Assembly: GCA_963799315.1 (NCBI GenBank)
Contig: CAWCWP010000002.1
Span: forward strand, 434,001 to 498,000
DNA from: Parerythrobacter_A sp963799315
Lineage (GTDB): Bacteria > Pseudomonadota > Alphaproteobacteria > Sphingomonadales > Sphingomonadaceae
Direction: 5' to 3'
Length of the DNA: 64,000 bases
In this document: piece by piece, positions 34,679 to 43,942 of the stretch
Numbering within the stretch: the first letter of the stretch is position 1
How the letters are laid out: each line of letters begins with the position of its first letter
The notes under the pieces: model-generated
Database searches by the model: none
The model's input: the letters and a program-made list of their open reading frames with translations, nothing else
What the model was told of the DNA's origin: nothing
Position numbers and translations under genes: made by a program

Positions 34679-35916
34679 ATGTCTAAGACCCCCCAATCCA
34701 TCCGCGGCACGCAGGATATTTTCGGACCCGATGCCGAGGCGTTCTCCTTCGTCGTCGAAACTTTCGAGCGTGTGCGCAAGCTCTACCGTTTCCGCCGCGT
34801 CGAAATGCCGGTGTTCGAGAAGACCGAAGTGTTCGCCCGCTCCATCGGCGAGACGACCGATATCGTGTCGAAGGAAATGTACTCCTTCGAGGATCGCGGC
34901 GGCGACTCGCTGACATTGCGCCCCGAATTCACCGCCGGGATCGCGCGCGCTTTCCTGTCGAACGGCTGGCAGCAGCACGCGCCCGCTGAAGCTGGCGACG
35001 CACGGCCCGCTGTTCCGCTACGAACGCCCGCAAAAGGGGCGCTATCGCCAGTTCCACCAGATCGACGCCGAGATCATCGGCGCGGCCGAACCGCAGGCCG
35101 ATGTGGAACTGCTGGCGATGGCAGACCAGCTGCTGCGCGAGCTGGGAATAGAAGGCGTGACCCTGCATCTCAACACGCTGGGCGATGCGGACAGCCGCGA
35201 GGCGTGGCGCGCGGCGCTGGTCGACTATTTCCGCGAAGTGAAGGACGAGCTGAGCGCGGAATCGCAGGCGCGGCTGGAAGCGAATCCGCTGCGCATCCTC
35301 GACAGCAAAAGCCGCGAGGACCGGCGCTTCGTGGCCGATGCGCCGAAGATCGACGCGTTCCTGTCCGACGACGGCGCTGCGCTTCTTCGACGACGTGACG
35401 AGCGGGCTCGACGCGGCGGGCGTCGGCTGGACCCGCGCCGAAAACCTGGTGCGCGGCCTCGACTATTACCGCCACACCGCCTTCGAGTTCATTCCCGACG
35501 AAGGCAGCGCGGCGGCGGACCTGCTGGGCGCGCAAAGCACCGTGCTGGGCGGCGGACGCTATGACGGGCTGATGGAATCCTGGGCGGCCCGGCGACGCCT
35601 GCGGTCGGCTGGGCTGCGGGGATCGAGCGGCTGGCGATGCTGGTGGGGGAGCGGGCGACCCGACGTGCCGGAAGTGGTCGTGGTGGTCAGAAGACGACGG
35701 CGCTCGGCTGCTGCTTCGCAACGCTAGCTCGATTCGTCGCGCGGGTTTCGTTACCGATATGGTAGCGTCCGGAAGTCCGCGAAAGAGGATGGACAAGGCC
35801 CATAAAACTGGTGCTGCACATATAGCGGTTATCAATTCGAAACTCGCCGCACCGCCGACATGACAGGTGAGGGTGAGCCGGATCGAAACGATTATCTCGG
35901 TAGCCTGGTTTGGTGA
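34679..35916 (+). CDS. hisS: Histidyl-tRNA synthetase, several frameshifts, 3' end uncertain
   Basis: HisRS charges tRNA(His). The class II core is seen in pieces: QSIRGTQDIFGPDAEAFSFV, MPVFEKTEVFARSIGETTDI, LTLRPEFTAGIARAF (motif 2 entrance), FRYERPQKGRYRQFHQIDAE, the histidine-binding VRGLDYYRHTAFEF, and GGGRYDGLMES with GWAAGIERLAML (motif 3). Breaks lie near 34983 and 35374 (extra base each), 35583 (missing C) and at one or more points between 35650 and 35700, before an anticodon-binding domain with RLLLRNASSIRRAGF and ASGSPRKRMDKAHKTGA. The C-terminus is unclear: one frame stops at 35863, another continues to 35916. The essential role argues that the gene is intact in the cell. Confidence 0.85.
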
Positions 35917-35927
35917 GTAGCTCTATT

Positions 35928-36016
35928 CGTCACCCCGGACTTGATCCGGGGTCCAGCTTCCCTTTTACCGCTCGCGCTTGAACTAGCTGGATCCCGGCTC
36001 GGGGCCCGGGATGACG
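35928..36016. repeat. CCCGGGATGACG-type palindromic repeat
   Basis: The unit opens CGTCACCCCGGACTTGATCC and closes GGGCCCGGGATGACG, with inner GGTCCAGCT against AGCTGGATCC. Palindromes with the CGTCA...TGACG ends and GGATC cores are common intergenic repeats in alphaproteobacteria. It lies in the hisS-prfA gap, directly after the probable hisS stop; only one copy of this type is in the window. Confidence 0.75.
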
Positions 36017-36210
36017 AAATCCTCTCCATCGTCACCCCCGCGACGCGCGGCGCCCCGCTTCCTTTCCAACAGCGACCCTTTCCTACACCACCGGCACCGC
36101 CTATCGCCGAATGCAGGCCAAAAACGGCAAACCTCTCTCGCACATAAAGTGTAACCCTGTGACTTTTGACCGACAATATCCATTCTTTCAAAGCACTGCG
36201 CCGCAATTCC

Positions 36211-36233
36211 AAAGGTGACACGGTGTCACCTTT
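36211..36233. repeat. Perfect 23-base palindrome upstream of prfA
   Basis: AAAGGTGACAC-G-GTGTCACCTTT is a perfect inverted repeat with a one-base centre, followed by a further TGTCACCTT. It ends 35 bases before the prfA ATG. It has the shape of a dimeric repressor operator, but could equally be a repeat element; I have no second copy to compare. Confidence 0.6.
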
Positions 36234-36267
36234 GTCACCTTCGTCACACGCCCACGGCCCGCCGCGC

Positions 36268-37337
36268 ATGACCATCCCCGCCGAACGCCTGCGCCAGATG
36301 ACCGATCGCTTTGCCGAGCTAGAGGCGCGGATGGCGTCGGGGCAGCTGGAGGGCGAGGCGTTCGTGCAGGCGAGCCGCGATTATGCGGAGCTGGAGCCGG
36401 TGGCCGCCACCGCGCGCGATATCGCCGCCATGCGCGCCGAGCAGCGCGGAGCTGGAGGAGATGCTCGCCGACCCGGAAATGAAGGCGATGGCGGAGGAAG
36501 AACTTGCCGCTATTGCGGCAAAGCTGCCCGCCGCCGAACGCGCGCTGGCGCTGGCCATGCTGCCGCGCGACGCCGCCGATGCGAAGCCCGCCATGCTGGA
36601 AATCCGCGCCGGCACCGGCGGCGACGAGGCGGCGCTGTTCGCGGGCGACCTCTATCGCATGTACGAGAAGTTCGCCGGCGAGCAGGGCTGGCGGATCGAG
36701 CCGGTCAGCATGTCCGCCAGCGAGGTCGGCGGGTTCAAGGAAATCGTCGCCAATGTCGTGGGCAAGGGCGTGTTCGCCAAGCTGAAATTCGAAAGCGGCG
36801 TCCACCGGGTCCAGCGCGTGCCCGTGACCGAAAGCGGCGGGCGCATCCATACCTCCGCCGCCACCGTCGCGGTGCTGCCCGAGCCGGACGAGGTCGACGT
36901 GAAGATCGACGCGACCGACCTCAAGATCGACACCTATCGCGCCAGCGGGGCGGGCGGGCAGCACGTCAACACCACCGACTCCGCCGTGCGCATCACCCAT
37001 TTGCCCACCAATACTGTCGTCACCTGCCAGGACGGGCGCAGCCAGCACAAGAACCGCGAACAGGCGATGCAGGTGCTGCGCGCGCGCCTGTATGAAAACC
37101 AGCGCGACGCGGCGCAGGGGGCGGAGGCCGAGGCGCGCAAGGCGATGGTCGGCAGCGGCGACCGGTCCGAGCGCATCCGGACCTATAATTTCCCGCAGGG
37201 GCGCGTGACCGATCACCGCATCGGCCTGACGCTGCACCGGCTGGAGGAAGTGCTGGCCGGGCCGCGGGCTGGCCGAGCTGACCGATGCGCTGATCGCCGA
37301 GGACGAGGCGAAGCGGCTGGCGGCGTTGGCCGAGTGA
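36268..37337 (+). CDS. prfA: Peptide chain release factor 1, frameshifted
   Basis: RF1 terminates translation at UAA and UAG. Seen are RLRQMTDRFAELEARMASGQ, the coiled N-domain, MLEIRAGTGGDEAALFAGDL, GWRIEPVSMSASEVGGFKE, FESGVHRVQRVPVTESGGR, the peptidyl-hydrolase GAGGQHVNTTDSAVRI (GGQ), and DGRSQHKNREQAMQVL. Two single extra bases break it: near 36447, before AELEEMLADPE, and near 37262, before GLAELTDALIAEDEAK. Corrected length is about 355 residues. It is followed by prmC, the methyltransferase of its GGQ glutamine, which is the conserved pairing. Confidence 0.94.
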
Positions 37338-37462
37338 TTGGGCCGCAGTGACCGTTTGGTAAATTCAAAACCTGGTCACCCTAAGCCGGTGGCGCTTCGC
37401 GCCGTCTCCAACTCCGAAGGGCCGTACTTCACTTTCGAACCGCACAAGAGAAGAAAGAACAA

Positions 37463-37491
37463 TGCTTCGACAAGCTCAGCACGAACGGGGC
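37463..37491. repeat. Single copy of the TTCGACAAGCTCAG repeat
   Basis: TGCTTCGACAAGCTCAGCAC followed by GAACGGGGC matches the repeat pair at 867-958. It lies in the prfA-prmC gap (37338-37522), about 30 bases before the prmC start. I see nothing else in that gap. Confidence 0.75.
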
Positions 37492-37522
37492 AGGTTCGGC
37501 ACAATCGGGGGTCGGCGGGGAA

Positions 37523-38348
37523 GTGACGGTTGCAATCAGGAGAAGCGGCAGCAAGGCTGTCGGCAACATCCGACACCGCGCGGCTGGATGCGGAATTGCT
37601 GATGGCGCAGGCGCTGGGGGTGAGCCGGTCCGCCATGCTGCTGGGGCATATGCGCGATGCCCTGCCGCCTGCATTCGACGCGCTGCTGGAACGTCGGAGT
37701 GGGCGGCGAGCCGGTGGCCTATATCCTTGGCGAGCAGGAATTTTACGGGCGGCCATTCGCTGTCTCGCCCGCCGTCCTGATCCCGCGTGGCGACAGCGAG
37801 ACGACGGTCAACGCGGCGATCGAGACATACCGGCGAGGCTGGCACATTGCTCGATTGCGGCACGGGGTCGGGCGCGCTGCTGCTGACGCTGCTGGCGGAG
37901 CGCACGGGCTGGATCGGCACCGGCATCGATGCGAGCGCGGCGGCGCTGGACGTGGCGCGGCGCAATGCGGCGGCACTGGATCTGGCAGAGCGCGCCACGC
38001 TGGCGCAGCGCGACTGGACGCGGGACGGATGGCGCGACGGGCTCGGCCACTTCGACCTGGTCATCGCGAACCCGCCCTATGTCGAGAGCGACGCCGTGCT
38101 GGACCGCTCGGTGCGCGAGTATGAACCGGGTGCCGCCCTGTTTGCCGGAGCGGACGGGCTGGATGATTACCGTATCCTCGTGCCGCAACTGCCCGCGCTG
38201 CTTGCGCCGGGCGGTGTCGCGGTGCTGGAAATCGGTGCGACGCAGGACGACAGCGTGGCTGCGCTGGCCCGCGACAACGGGTTCGCCACCGCCCTGCGCC
38301 GCGATCTTGCGCGGAAGGCCGCGCGCGCTGATATTGACAGCTTCGTGA
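37523..38348 (+). CDS. prmC: Release-factor glutamine methyltransferase, several frameshifts
   Basis: PrmC methylates the GGQ glutamine of release factors with SAM. The pieces are ARLDAELLMAQALGVSRSAML, GGEPVAYILGEQEFYGRPF, VSPAVLIPRGDSETTV, TLLDCGTGSGALLLTLLAE (SAM loop), the substrate-binding VIANPPYVESDAVL, and GVAVLEIGATQDDSVAAL. Single extra bases lie near 37530, 37695, 37826 and 38312; after the last, RDLAGRPRALILTAS ends at 38348. GTG at 37523 (VTVQSGEAAA after correction) is the favoured start; TTG at 37530 is possible. Corrected length is about 273 residues. The 38349-38615 gap shows no gene I can support. Confidence 0.9.
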
Positions 38349-38615
38349 GACAAGCCCCTTGGCAAAGCCGCACAACCGCTCTACCTCGACCACAAGACCC
38401 GCGGTTGACGGTTGCGCGCATCACTTCGCGCCGACCGGCCTCCACCGGGTCCAGCTCCACCATTTGTGAAGGCGTTGTGACCACTCGAAGGTCCGCAGCA
38501 CGCAGCAAGGGAGCATCCGCACACCGGACATTTCGCCGGGGCGGCACGGGGTCAGGCGACCGTCCGGCGCAGCAATCTTATCGCGCCACCGGTCCGAACG
38601 AAGGAAGCGAATTCC

Positions 38616-39376
38616 TTGAATAACAATCGTAACAACAACCGCCGTCGCGGCGGCAACCGCAATCGCAACCAGTCGGGCGGCGGCGGCAATCCGATGCAGG
38701 CCAACCGCATCGACAATCGCGCGCGCGGCAACGCGCCGCAGATGCTGGATAAATACAAGAAGCTGGCGCAGGACGCGCAGCATCACGACGACCCGGTGCA
38801 GGCGGAATACTACCTGCAATTCGCCGACCATTATTTCCGCGTCATCGCCGACAACAAGGCCCGCCAGGACGAAGCCCGCGCCAAACGCGACGGGCCCGAA
38901 CGCCAATCAGGACGATGCAGCAGGGCGGCGGCAAGGACGATCGAGAGCCAGAACCGCAACAACGACGACGACGGCGGCGACCGAACGCGAACGGTGCCGC
39001 GAACAATCGGGATCGTGCCGCAGATCGCAACGACGACGAGGCCCCGCGCCGCAAACCGCGCCGCGCCCGCAATGATCGCGACAATGACCGCGACGGAAAT
39101 GAGTCGGGTGCGCCGTCGCGTGGTGGCGAGAGCAGGGATGATGGCGACGATCGCCCCGCCCGCAAACCCCGCGCTCCGCGCGCCGCAAAACCGCCGCGCG
39201 ACGAGGACAATAGCGGCGGCGAAACGCGCGAAATCGATGCATCGGTCCTGCCGCCCTCCATCGGCGATACCGACGATGGCGAGCCTGCGCCCAAGCCGCG
39301 CCGCAAGCCCGCCGTCCGCCGTCGCAAGGCCGACGATGGCGGTAGTGCAGGCGAAACCGCCGAAGCCGTCAGCTAG
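38616..39376 (+). CDS. DUF4167 family protein, frameshifted
   Basis: The N-terminal 90 residues are the DUF4167 domain: an Asn/Arg-rich start (NNRNRNNNRRRGG-like), then GNPMQANRIDNRARGN, QMLDKYKKLAQDAQHHDDPV and EYYLQFADHYFRVIADNKAR. The remainder is long, basic and disordered (RKPRRARNDRDNDRDGN, APKPRRKPAVRRRKADDGG), suggesting nucleic-acid binding. Two extra bases, near 38898 and 38922, break the start of the tail. Corrected length is about 253 residues. It begins with TTG preceded by AAGGAAGC, since no ATG is near. The hisS-prfA-prmC-DUF4167 order is conserved in the class, but the function is unknown. Confidence 0.83.
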
Positions 39377-39394
39377 ACGCGTTTTCGTCCGGTC

Positions 39395-41065
39395 ATGTAT
39401 AAACGCCTGACCCGTCTCACTGCGTATATCGGCGCCCGCCCGCGCCTCGCCGCACCGGTGTTCGGCCTGCTTGGCGCATTCGGTTTTCCGCCGATCCATG
39501 CCTGGCCGATTGGGCTGCTTGGTGTGGCCGGACTGGTCTGGCTGGTCTGGCGCAGCGCGACGCTGAAGCGGGCTTTCCTGCTCGGCTGGCTGTTCGGCGT
39601 GGCGCATTTGACGCTTGCGAATAGCTGGATCGCGACGGCCTTTACTTATCAGGCGGAAATGCCCCCGGCGCTGGGCTGGGCGGCGGTGCCGCTGCTGTCG
39701 TGCTACCTCGCGGTGTATCCCGGCGCTGGCGACGCTGGCCGGCGAAGTGGCTGGCGCAGGGATTGGAAGAAGGTCGCAGCCGAGGTCGGCATCGGACGCT
39801 TCGGCGTGCTGCTGGCGGCGTGCTGGATCGTGACCGAATGGCTGCGCAGCTGGGTCTTCACCGGCTATCCGTGGCCACCGCTGGGCCTGATGCTGCTGGG
39901 CGGTTACGACACGCCGGGCGTGGCTGCTGTCTTGCCCGTCACGGGAACCTATGCGCTGTCGGGCGTCGTCGTCCTGATAGCGACCGTATTCGCCGTGGAT
40001 TTTCGCGCGCGTCGCTGGGTAAATGCCGGGCTTCTTGCCGCTATCCTGACGCTGGCGATGGTCGGTGTCGGAAATTCGCCCGGTGAAGAAAAAGGCACGC
40101 TACCCTACACGCTGGTCCAGCCGAACATTCCGCAGGAACAGCGCGACGATCCGCGTTATTTCGAAGAGCATTTCGAGAAACTGGCGCGCCTCACCCTGCC
40201 GCGCGACGATGAACCGCGTCTCGTGCTGTGGCCCGAAGCGGCGGTGTCGGACTATCTGCGCCCCGGCTATCCGCAACGCTATTACGACCAGATGACGGCG
40301 GGCGGCGATCCGGATTTCGCGCGCTGGCGCATCGGGCGGGTGATCGGGGCGGACAAGCTGCTGCTGACGGGCGCGGTGGACCTCGAAATCCGCGACGGGC
40401 GTGCGGCGGGTGCGCGCAATTCGGTGACGGCAATCGACGGGTCGGGCGCGCTTGTCGGCGACGGCTATGCCAAGGCGCATCTGGTGCCCTACGGCGAATA
40501 TCTGGCGCTGCGCTGGCTGCTGGAACCGCTTGGCGCGACGCGGCTGGTGGCGGGCACCATAGACTTCTGGCCCGGCCCCGGCCCGCGCACGCTGGACCTC
40601 GGCGCATACGGGCAGGCGGGCGTGCAGATTTGTTACGAGATCGTGTTTTCGGGACAGGTGGTCGATAAGGCAAACCGCCCGGATTACATCTTCAACCCGT
40701 CCAACGATGGCTGGTTCGGCTGGTTCGGCCCGCCGCAGCATCTGGCGCAGGCGCGGCTGCGCGCTATCGAGGAAGGGCTGCCCGTACTGCGTTCGACCAC
40801 CACCGGCATCAGCGCGGTGATCGATGCCAACGGCGTGGTGCGCCGGCATATCGGGATGCAGCAGGCCGCGCGGATCGACGGCATAGTGCCGCCGCCGCAT
40901 GCGCCCACACTGTTCAGCCGGTGGGGCAATATGCTGCCGCTGGCATGGGCGGCGCTGCTGTTGCTCTACGCGGCAATCGCGCCGTCGCTGGTTGCACGGG
41001 CGGTTGCGCGGGCGGAGGGGCCGTCGCTAAGGCTGCACGGAAGACATAAAGCTATCTTTATATGA
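39395..41065 (+). CDS. lnt: Apolipoprotein N-acyltransferase
   Basis: Lnt adds the third acyl chain to lipoproteins in the inner membrane. About 555 residues start with several membrane helices (PPIHAWPIGLLGVAGLVWLV, LGWLFGVAHLTLANSWIATA), then a nitrilase domain with the catalytic triad: Glu in LVLWPEAAVSDYL, Lys in YAKAHLVPYGEYLALRW, and Cys in GVQICYEIVFSG. The reading is open throughout, but between about 39722 and 39770 it reads PGAGDAGRRSGWRRDWKK where other frames give PALATLA and KWLAQGLEEGRS. Three extra bases that cancel would explain this. It is followed seven bases later by metK. Confidence 0.93.
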   Translation: MYKRLTRLTAYIGARPRLAAPVFGLLGAFGFPPIHAWPIGLLGVAGLVWLVWRSATLKRAFLLGWLFGVAHLTLANSWIATAFTYQAEMPPALGWAAVPLLSCYLAVYPGAGDAGRRSGWRRDWKKVAAEVGIGRFGVLLAACWIVTEWLRSWVFTGYPWPPLGLMLLGGYDTPGVAAVLPVTGTYALSGVVVLIATVFAVDFRARRWVNAGLLAAILTLAMVGVGNSPGEEKGTLPYTLVQPNIPQEQRDDPRYFEEHFEKLARLTLPRDDEPRLVLWPEAAVSDYLRPGYPQRYYDQMTAGGDPDFARWRIGRVIGADKLLLTGAVDLEIRDGRAAGARNSVTAIDGSGALVGDGYAKAHLVPYGEYLALRWLLEPLGATRLVAGTIDFWPGPGPRTLDLGAYGQAGVQICYEIVFSGQVVDKANRPDYIFNPSNDGWFGWFGPPQHLAQARLRAIEEGLPVLRSTTTGISAVIDANGVVRRHIGMQQAARIDGIVPPPHAPTLFSRWGNMLPLAWAALLLLYAAIAPSLVARAVARAEGPSLRLHGRHKAIFI

Positions 41066-41072
41066 GGTCAGA

Positions 41073-42301
41073 ATGCCCGACAGCCAGCGCAGCGAATACC
41101 TGTTTACGTCCGAAAGCGTATCCGAAGGGCACCCCGACAAGGTGTCGGACCAGATTTCCGATGCCATCGTCGATCTGTTCCTGAGCAAGGACCCGCAGGC
41201 GCGCGTAGCGTGCGAGACGCTGACGACCACGCAGTTGGTCGTTCTGGCAGGCGAAATTCGGTGCAGGGCAGGACATCGAATGGAAAGCGACGATTGTGGG
41301 CACCTGGCGTCGAAGCAGAGATCGAGGACACCGTGCGCCGGACAGTGCGCGAGATCGGCTACGAGCAGGACGGCTTCCACTGGGAAACGCTGACGCTGCA
41401 GAACCATCTGCACGGCCAGAGCGTGGAAATCGCGCAAGGCGTGGATGCCAGCGGCAACAAGGACGAGGGCGCGGGCGACCAGGGCATCATGTTCGGCTAT
41501 GCCTGCGACGAGACGCCCGACCTGATGCCCGCGACGCTGGATTACAGCCACAAGATTTTGTCGCGCATGGCCGAAGATCGCAAGAACGGCACCGCGCCGT
41601 TCCTCGAACCCGATGCCAAAAGCCAGGTCACGCTGCGTTACGAAGACAGCAAGCCGGTCGCCTGCACCGCCGTCGTCGTCTCGACCCAGCATGCCGCGGG
41701 CTATCACGACGGCGAGAAGGAAGCCGAGCTGCACAAATATGTGAAGCGGGTGGTGGCCGACGTATTGCCCGACGGGCTGCTGAACGATGAAACGCAATGG
41801 CACATCAACCCCACCGGCAAGTTCGAAATCGGCGGGCCGGACGGCGATGCAGGGCTTACCGGCCGCAAGATCATCGTCGATACCTATGGCGGCGCGGCCC
41901 CGCATGGCGGCGGCGCGTTCAGCGGCAAGGATCCGACCAAGGTCGATCGTTCCGCCGCCTACATCACTCGCTATCTGGCGAAGAACATCGTGGCCGCCGG
42001 GCTGGCGACGCGCTGCACGATCCAGCTGAGCTATGCCATCGGGGTCAGCAAGCCACTGTCGCTCTATGTCGATACGCATCGCACGGGGACGGTGGACGAT
42101 GCGGTGCTGGAAAAGGCAATTGCCGGGATCGAGGCGCTGGGCGAATTGACGCCGCGCGCCATCCGCACGCATCTCGGCCTGAACACTCCGATCTATCGCC
42201 AGACCGCGGCTTACGGCCATTTCGGACGCACGCCCGATGGGGAAAGCTTCCCGTGGGAGCAGACCGATCTGGTGGACACTTTGAAGGCCGCCGTGGCCTG
42301 A
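41073..42301 (+). CDS. metK: S-adenosylmethionine synthase, locally frameshifted
   Basis: MetK makes SAM from methionine and ATP. It begins SEYLFTSESVSEGHPDKVSD (ATP-binding HPDK) and ACETLTTTQLVVLAGEI; between about 41250 and 41315 the frame changes at least twice, then runs intact through VEAEIEDTVRRTVREIGY, GAGDQGIMFGYACDETPD, KFEIGGPDGDAGLTGRK, TYGGAAPHGGGAFSGKDPTK and LSYAIGVSKPLSLYVDTH. Total length of about 408 residues is normal. In one frame the damaged segment reads GQDIEWKATIVGTW, so it may be divergent as well as damaged. The gene is co-directional with lnt, leaving no room for a SAM riboswitch. SAM supply is relevant to ArsM and the radical SAM enzyme further right. Confidence 0.94.
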
Positions 42302-42306
42302 TAGAC

Positions 42307-42346
42307 AAAAGGCCGGGACGGGTGGTGTACCCGTCCCGGCCCTTTT
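42307..42346 (+). terminator. Rho-independent terminator after metK
   Basis: GGCCGGGACGGGT (42311-42323) pairs perfectly with ACCCGTCCCGGCC (42329-42341) across a five-base loop, with AAAA before and CTTTT after. It starts about ten bases after the metK stop and closes the lnt-metK unit. By symmetry it may also serve the convergent gene at 42364-42762. Confidence 0.9.
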
Positions 42347-42363
42347 GCGAGCGGTGAAGCCGG

Positions 42364-42762
42364 TCAGCCAACCGGCTCGGCGGGCCTTGCCTGTGCGGCC
42401 CACTTTTCCTCGCGGAACCATGCGCCGACCTTGCGGCCGAATTTCGCGATGGCGTTCATATTGAAGAAGTGCATGGCACCCAGCACCAGTACGTTAAGCC
42501 CGACCTTGCCCGACAGAAGGCGGATGCCCTCGGGCAGGGTCACCGGCTCACGCCCGAATTGCAGCGCCAGCAGGATGAAGCCGAGGTTCACCAGATAGAA
42601 CCCGACCACCAGCAAGTGATTGGTCGAGCGAGCCAGCACCTGATCGTGGCCGAAGCAATCGACCAGAAACACCTCGCCGTTCTTGGACAGGGTGCGGGCA
42701 ACCCAGATCGTCAGCCCGATGCTGATTACGAGGTAGGCGACGTAGTAGAGTGAGAGATACAT
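42364..42762 (-). CDS. Membrane protein, probable target of the adjacent GbsR-type regulator
   Basis: The 132-residue protein has about four helices: YYVAYLVISIGLTIWVA, LLVVGFYLVNLGFILLAL and GKVGLNVLVLGAMHFFNMN among them. The motif DCFGHDQVLARSTNHLL lies in a loop and HFFNMNAIAKFG near the C-terminal end. I recognise no named family. It lies downstream of and co-directional with the GbsR/MarR gene, separated by 76 bases containing a palindrome that also occurs upstream of the regulator. I infer regulated expression, perhaps in envelope stress, but the physiological signal is not visible. Confidence 0.72.
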   Translation of the reverse strand: MYLSLYYVAYLVISIGLTIWVARTLSKNGEVFLVDCFGHDQVLARSTNHLLVVGFYLVNLGFILLALQFGREPVTLPEGIRLLSGKVGLNVLVLGAMHFFNMNAIAKFGRKVGAWFREEKWAAQARPAEPVG

Positions 42763-42777
42763 CTTCAGCTCCTGTTG

Positions 42778-42795
42778 TTTCTGTAAAAAGAGAAA
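42778..42795. promoter_or_regulatory. Candidate operator, copy 1 of TTTCTGT palindrome
   Basis: TTTCTGT-AAAA-AGAGAAA is an imperfect palindrome 16 bases upstream of the membrane protein start. It differs by few bases from the perfect palindrome at 43422-43439 upstream of the GbsR-type gene, which suggests the same regulator binds both. Confidence 0.55.
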
Positions 42796-42838
42796 TCAGT
42801 GGTCGTGCGCGGGGTGTCCAAGACGGGTGTATTGCCTC

Positions 42839-43411
42839 CTATAGCTCGCGGATTTTGGGAGTGGCCGCAGGCTTGTCGCCCCGGCTCGGAATGAATCGCG
42901 CCACGCGGCTGCCCAGTTTCATCAGAGTGACCAGCGTGGATTTGGGCAGCTTGCGAACGTCGTCGTACCACCCCGCCAGCGTGCCCATGAACTCGTGCAT
43001 CCGCCCGATCCGCTCGCGCACATGGCGCGGTACATCGTCGCGCCCGTCCAGCTGTTCGCTGAGCTGCGCGAGCATGGCGATGGTGGGGTCGATCTCGCGC
43101 TTCTTGCGCTCGTTCACGATCCGCATCAGCATGTCCCACAGGTCCGCTTCGGCAGTAAAGTGGTCGCGCCGGTCGCCTTCGATATGGGTGCGGCGCACGA
43201 TACCGTAGCCTTGCAATTCCTTCACCGCATTCGACACGTTCGACCGCGCCAAGCCCAGAATATCGCAGATTTCCTCCGCATTAAGCGGCCGCTCGCCCAG
43301 ATAGAGCAGCGCATGGATCTGCGCGACCGAGCGATTGACGCCCCACTGCGTGCCCATCTCACCCCAATGCAGGATGAAGGTACGGGCTTCGGGGATGTCA
43401 TAAACGCTCAT
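42839..43411 (-). CDS. GbsR/MarR-family transcriptional regulator
   Basis: The 190-residue protein fits the GbsR family: a winged helix with VAQIHALLYLGERPLNAEEI, ICDILGLARSNVSNAVKELQ (recognition helix) and VRRTHIEGDRRDHFTAEADLW (wing), then a long C-terminal dimerisation helical region. GbsR in Bacillus represses choline uptake genes; homologues in proteobacteria have other targets. It is followed by the membrane protein, and near-identical palindromes precede both genes. I infer autoregulation and control of the membrane protein. The frame is intact. Confidence 0.85.
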   Translation of the reverse strand: MSVYDIPEARTFILHWGEMGTQWGVNRSVAQIHALLYLGERPLNAEEICDILGLARSNVSNAVKELQGYGIVRRTHIEGDRRDHFTAEADLWDMLMRIVNERKKREIDPTIAMLAQLSEQLDGRDDVPRHVRERIGRMHEFMGTLAGWYDDVRKLPKSTLVTLMKLGSRVARFIPSRGDKPAATPKIREL

Positions 43412-43421
43412 TCGCCATTCC

Positions 43422-43439
43422 TTTCTGTAAAGACAGAAA
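43422..43439. promoter_or_regulatory. Candidate operator, copy 2 of TTTCTGT palindrome
   Basis: TTTCTGT-AAAG-ACAGAAA is a perfect 7-bp inverted repeat with a four-base centre, 11 bases upstream of the GbsR-type start. It is positioned to block the regulator's own transcription or translation start. Confidence 0.6.
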
Positions 43440-43483
43440 TAACGGAACGGATGAGCATGTCAACTGCATTCGGTGCCCGGCTG

Positions 43484-43942
43484 CTAAACCTTCGGTGTCA
43501 ATCTCGCCCACACCATCCACAAGCCGATCGCATGGACCAGACCGTAAACGAGCGCGATTACAGAGGACCACAGATCGAATGTCGAGCCGAGATAGGGCGC
43601 CATGAGTATCGCGGGCACCAGCGACGCACCGCGCAGCAAATAGATCGCGGTTATGGCCACCAGCGCAGTTCGCAACAGAGGCAGTCGGCGAAATGCGCCT
43701 GCTCCCGAGAGAGCGAAAAGGCCCCAGACCGCAAGCACCAGCGCGATGCCAACTGTCATCCCGACAAGCGCCGGATCGCCCTGCTCATAACTGCGGACAA
43801 GCAGTTCGGGCGCACCGAAAAACCGGAACCATGCCGCACCGAAAATAATGCAGGCGAGATGCGCGAGGGCCGCCGCGAAGCTCAGATACCCGCCGACAAC
43901 CAGCCAGCACGAACCGGGGCCGCGCGCGACCCGTGTGGTCAA
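43484..43942 (-). CDS. Membrane protein, unknown
   Basis: This 152-residue protein has four predicted helices: GGYLSFAAALAHLACIIFGA, MTVGIALVLAVWGLFALS, ALVAITAIYLLRGASLVPA and WSSVIALVYGLVHAIGLWM. It has no recognised domain. The start ATG overlaps the scoB stop (43939-43941), so it may be co-translated with the CoA-transferase operon. Hydrophobic residues dominate, and the N-terminus (TTRVARGPGSC) is short and basic, compatible with cytoplasmic placement. The frame is intact. Confidence 0.7.
   Translation of the reverse strand: MTTRVARGPGSCWLVVGGYLSFAAALAHLACIIFGAAWFRFFGAPELLVRSYEQGDPALVGMTVGIALVLAVWGLFALSGAGAFRRLPLLRTALVAITAIYLLRGASLVPAILMAPYLGSTFDLWSSVIALVYGLVHAIGLWMVWARLTPKV

Noticed and set aside
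36268..36460. Programmed frameshift in a release-factor gene
   Set aside because: Programmed shifts are known for prfB (RF2) at a specific UGA site, not for prfA. No slippery CUU-UGA signal is seen, and the break is one of many similar ones.
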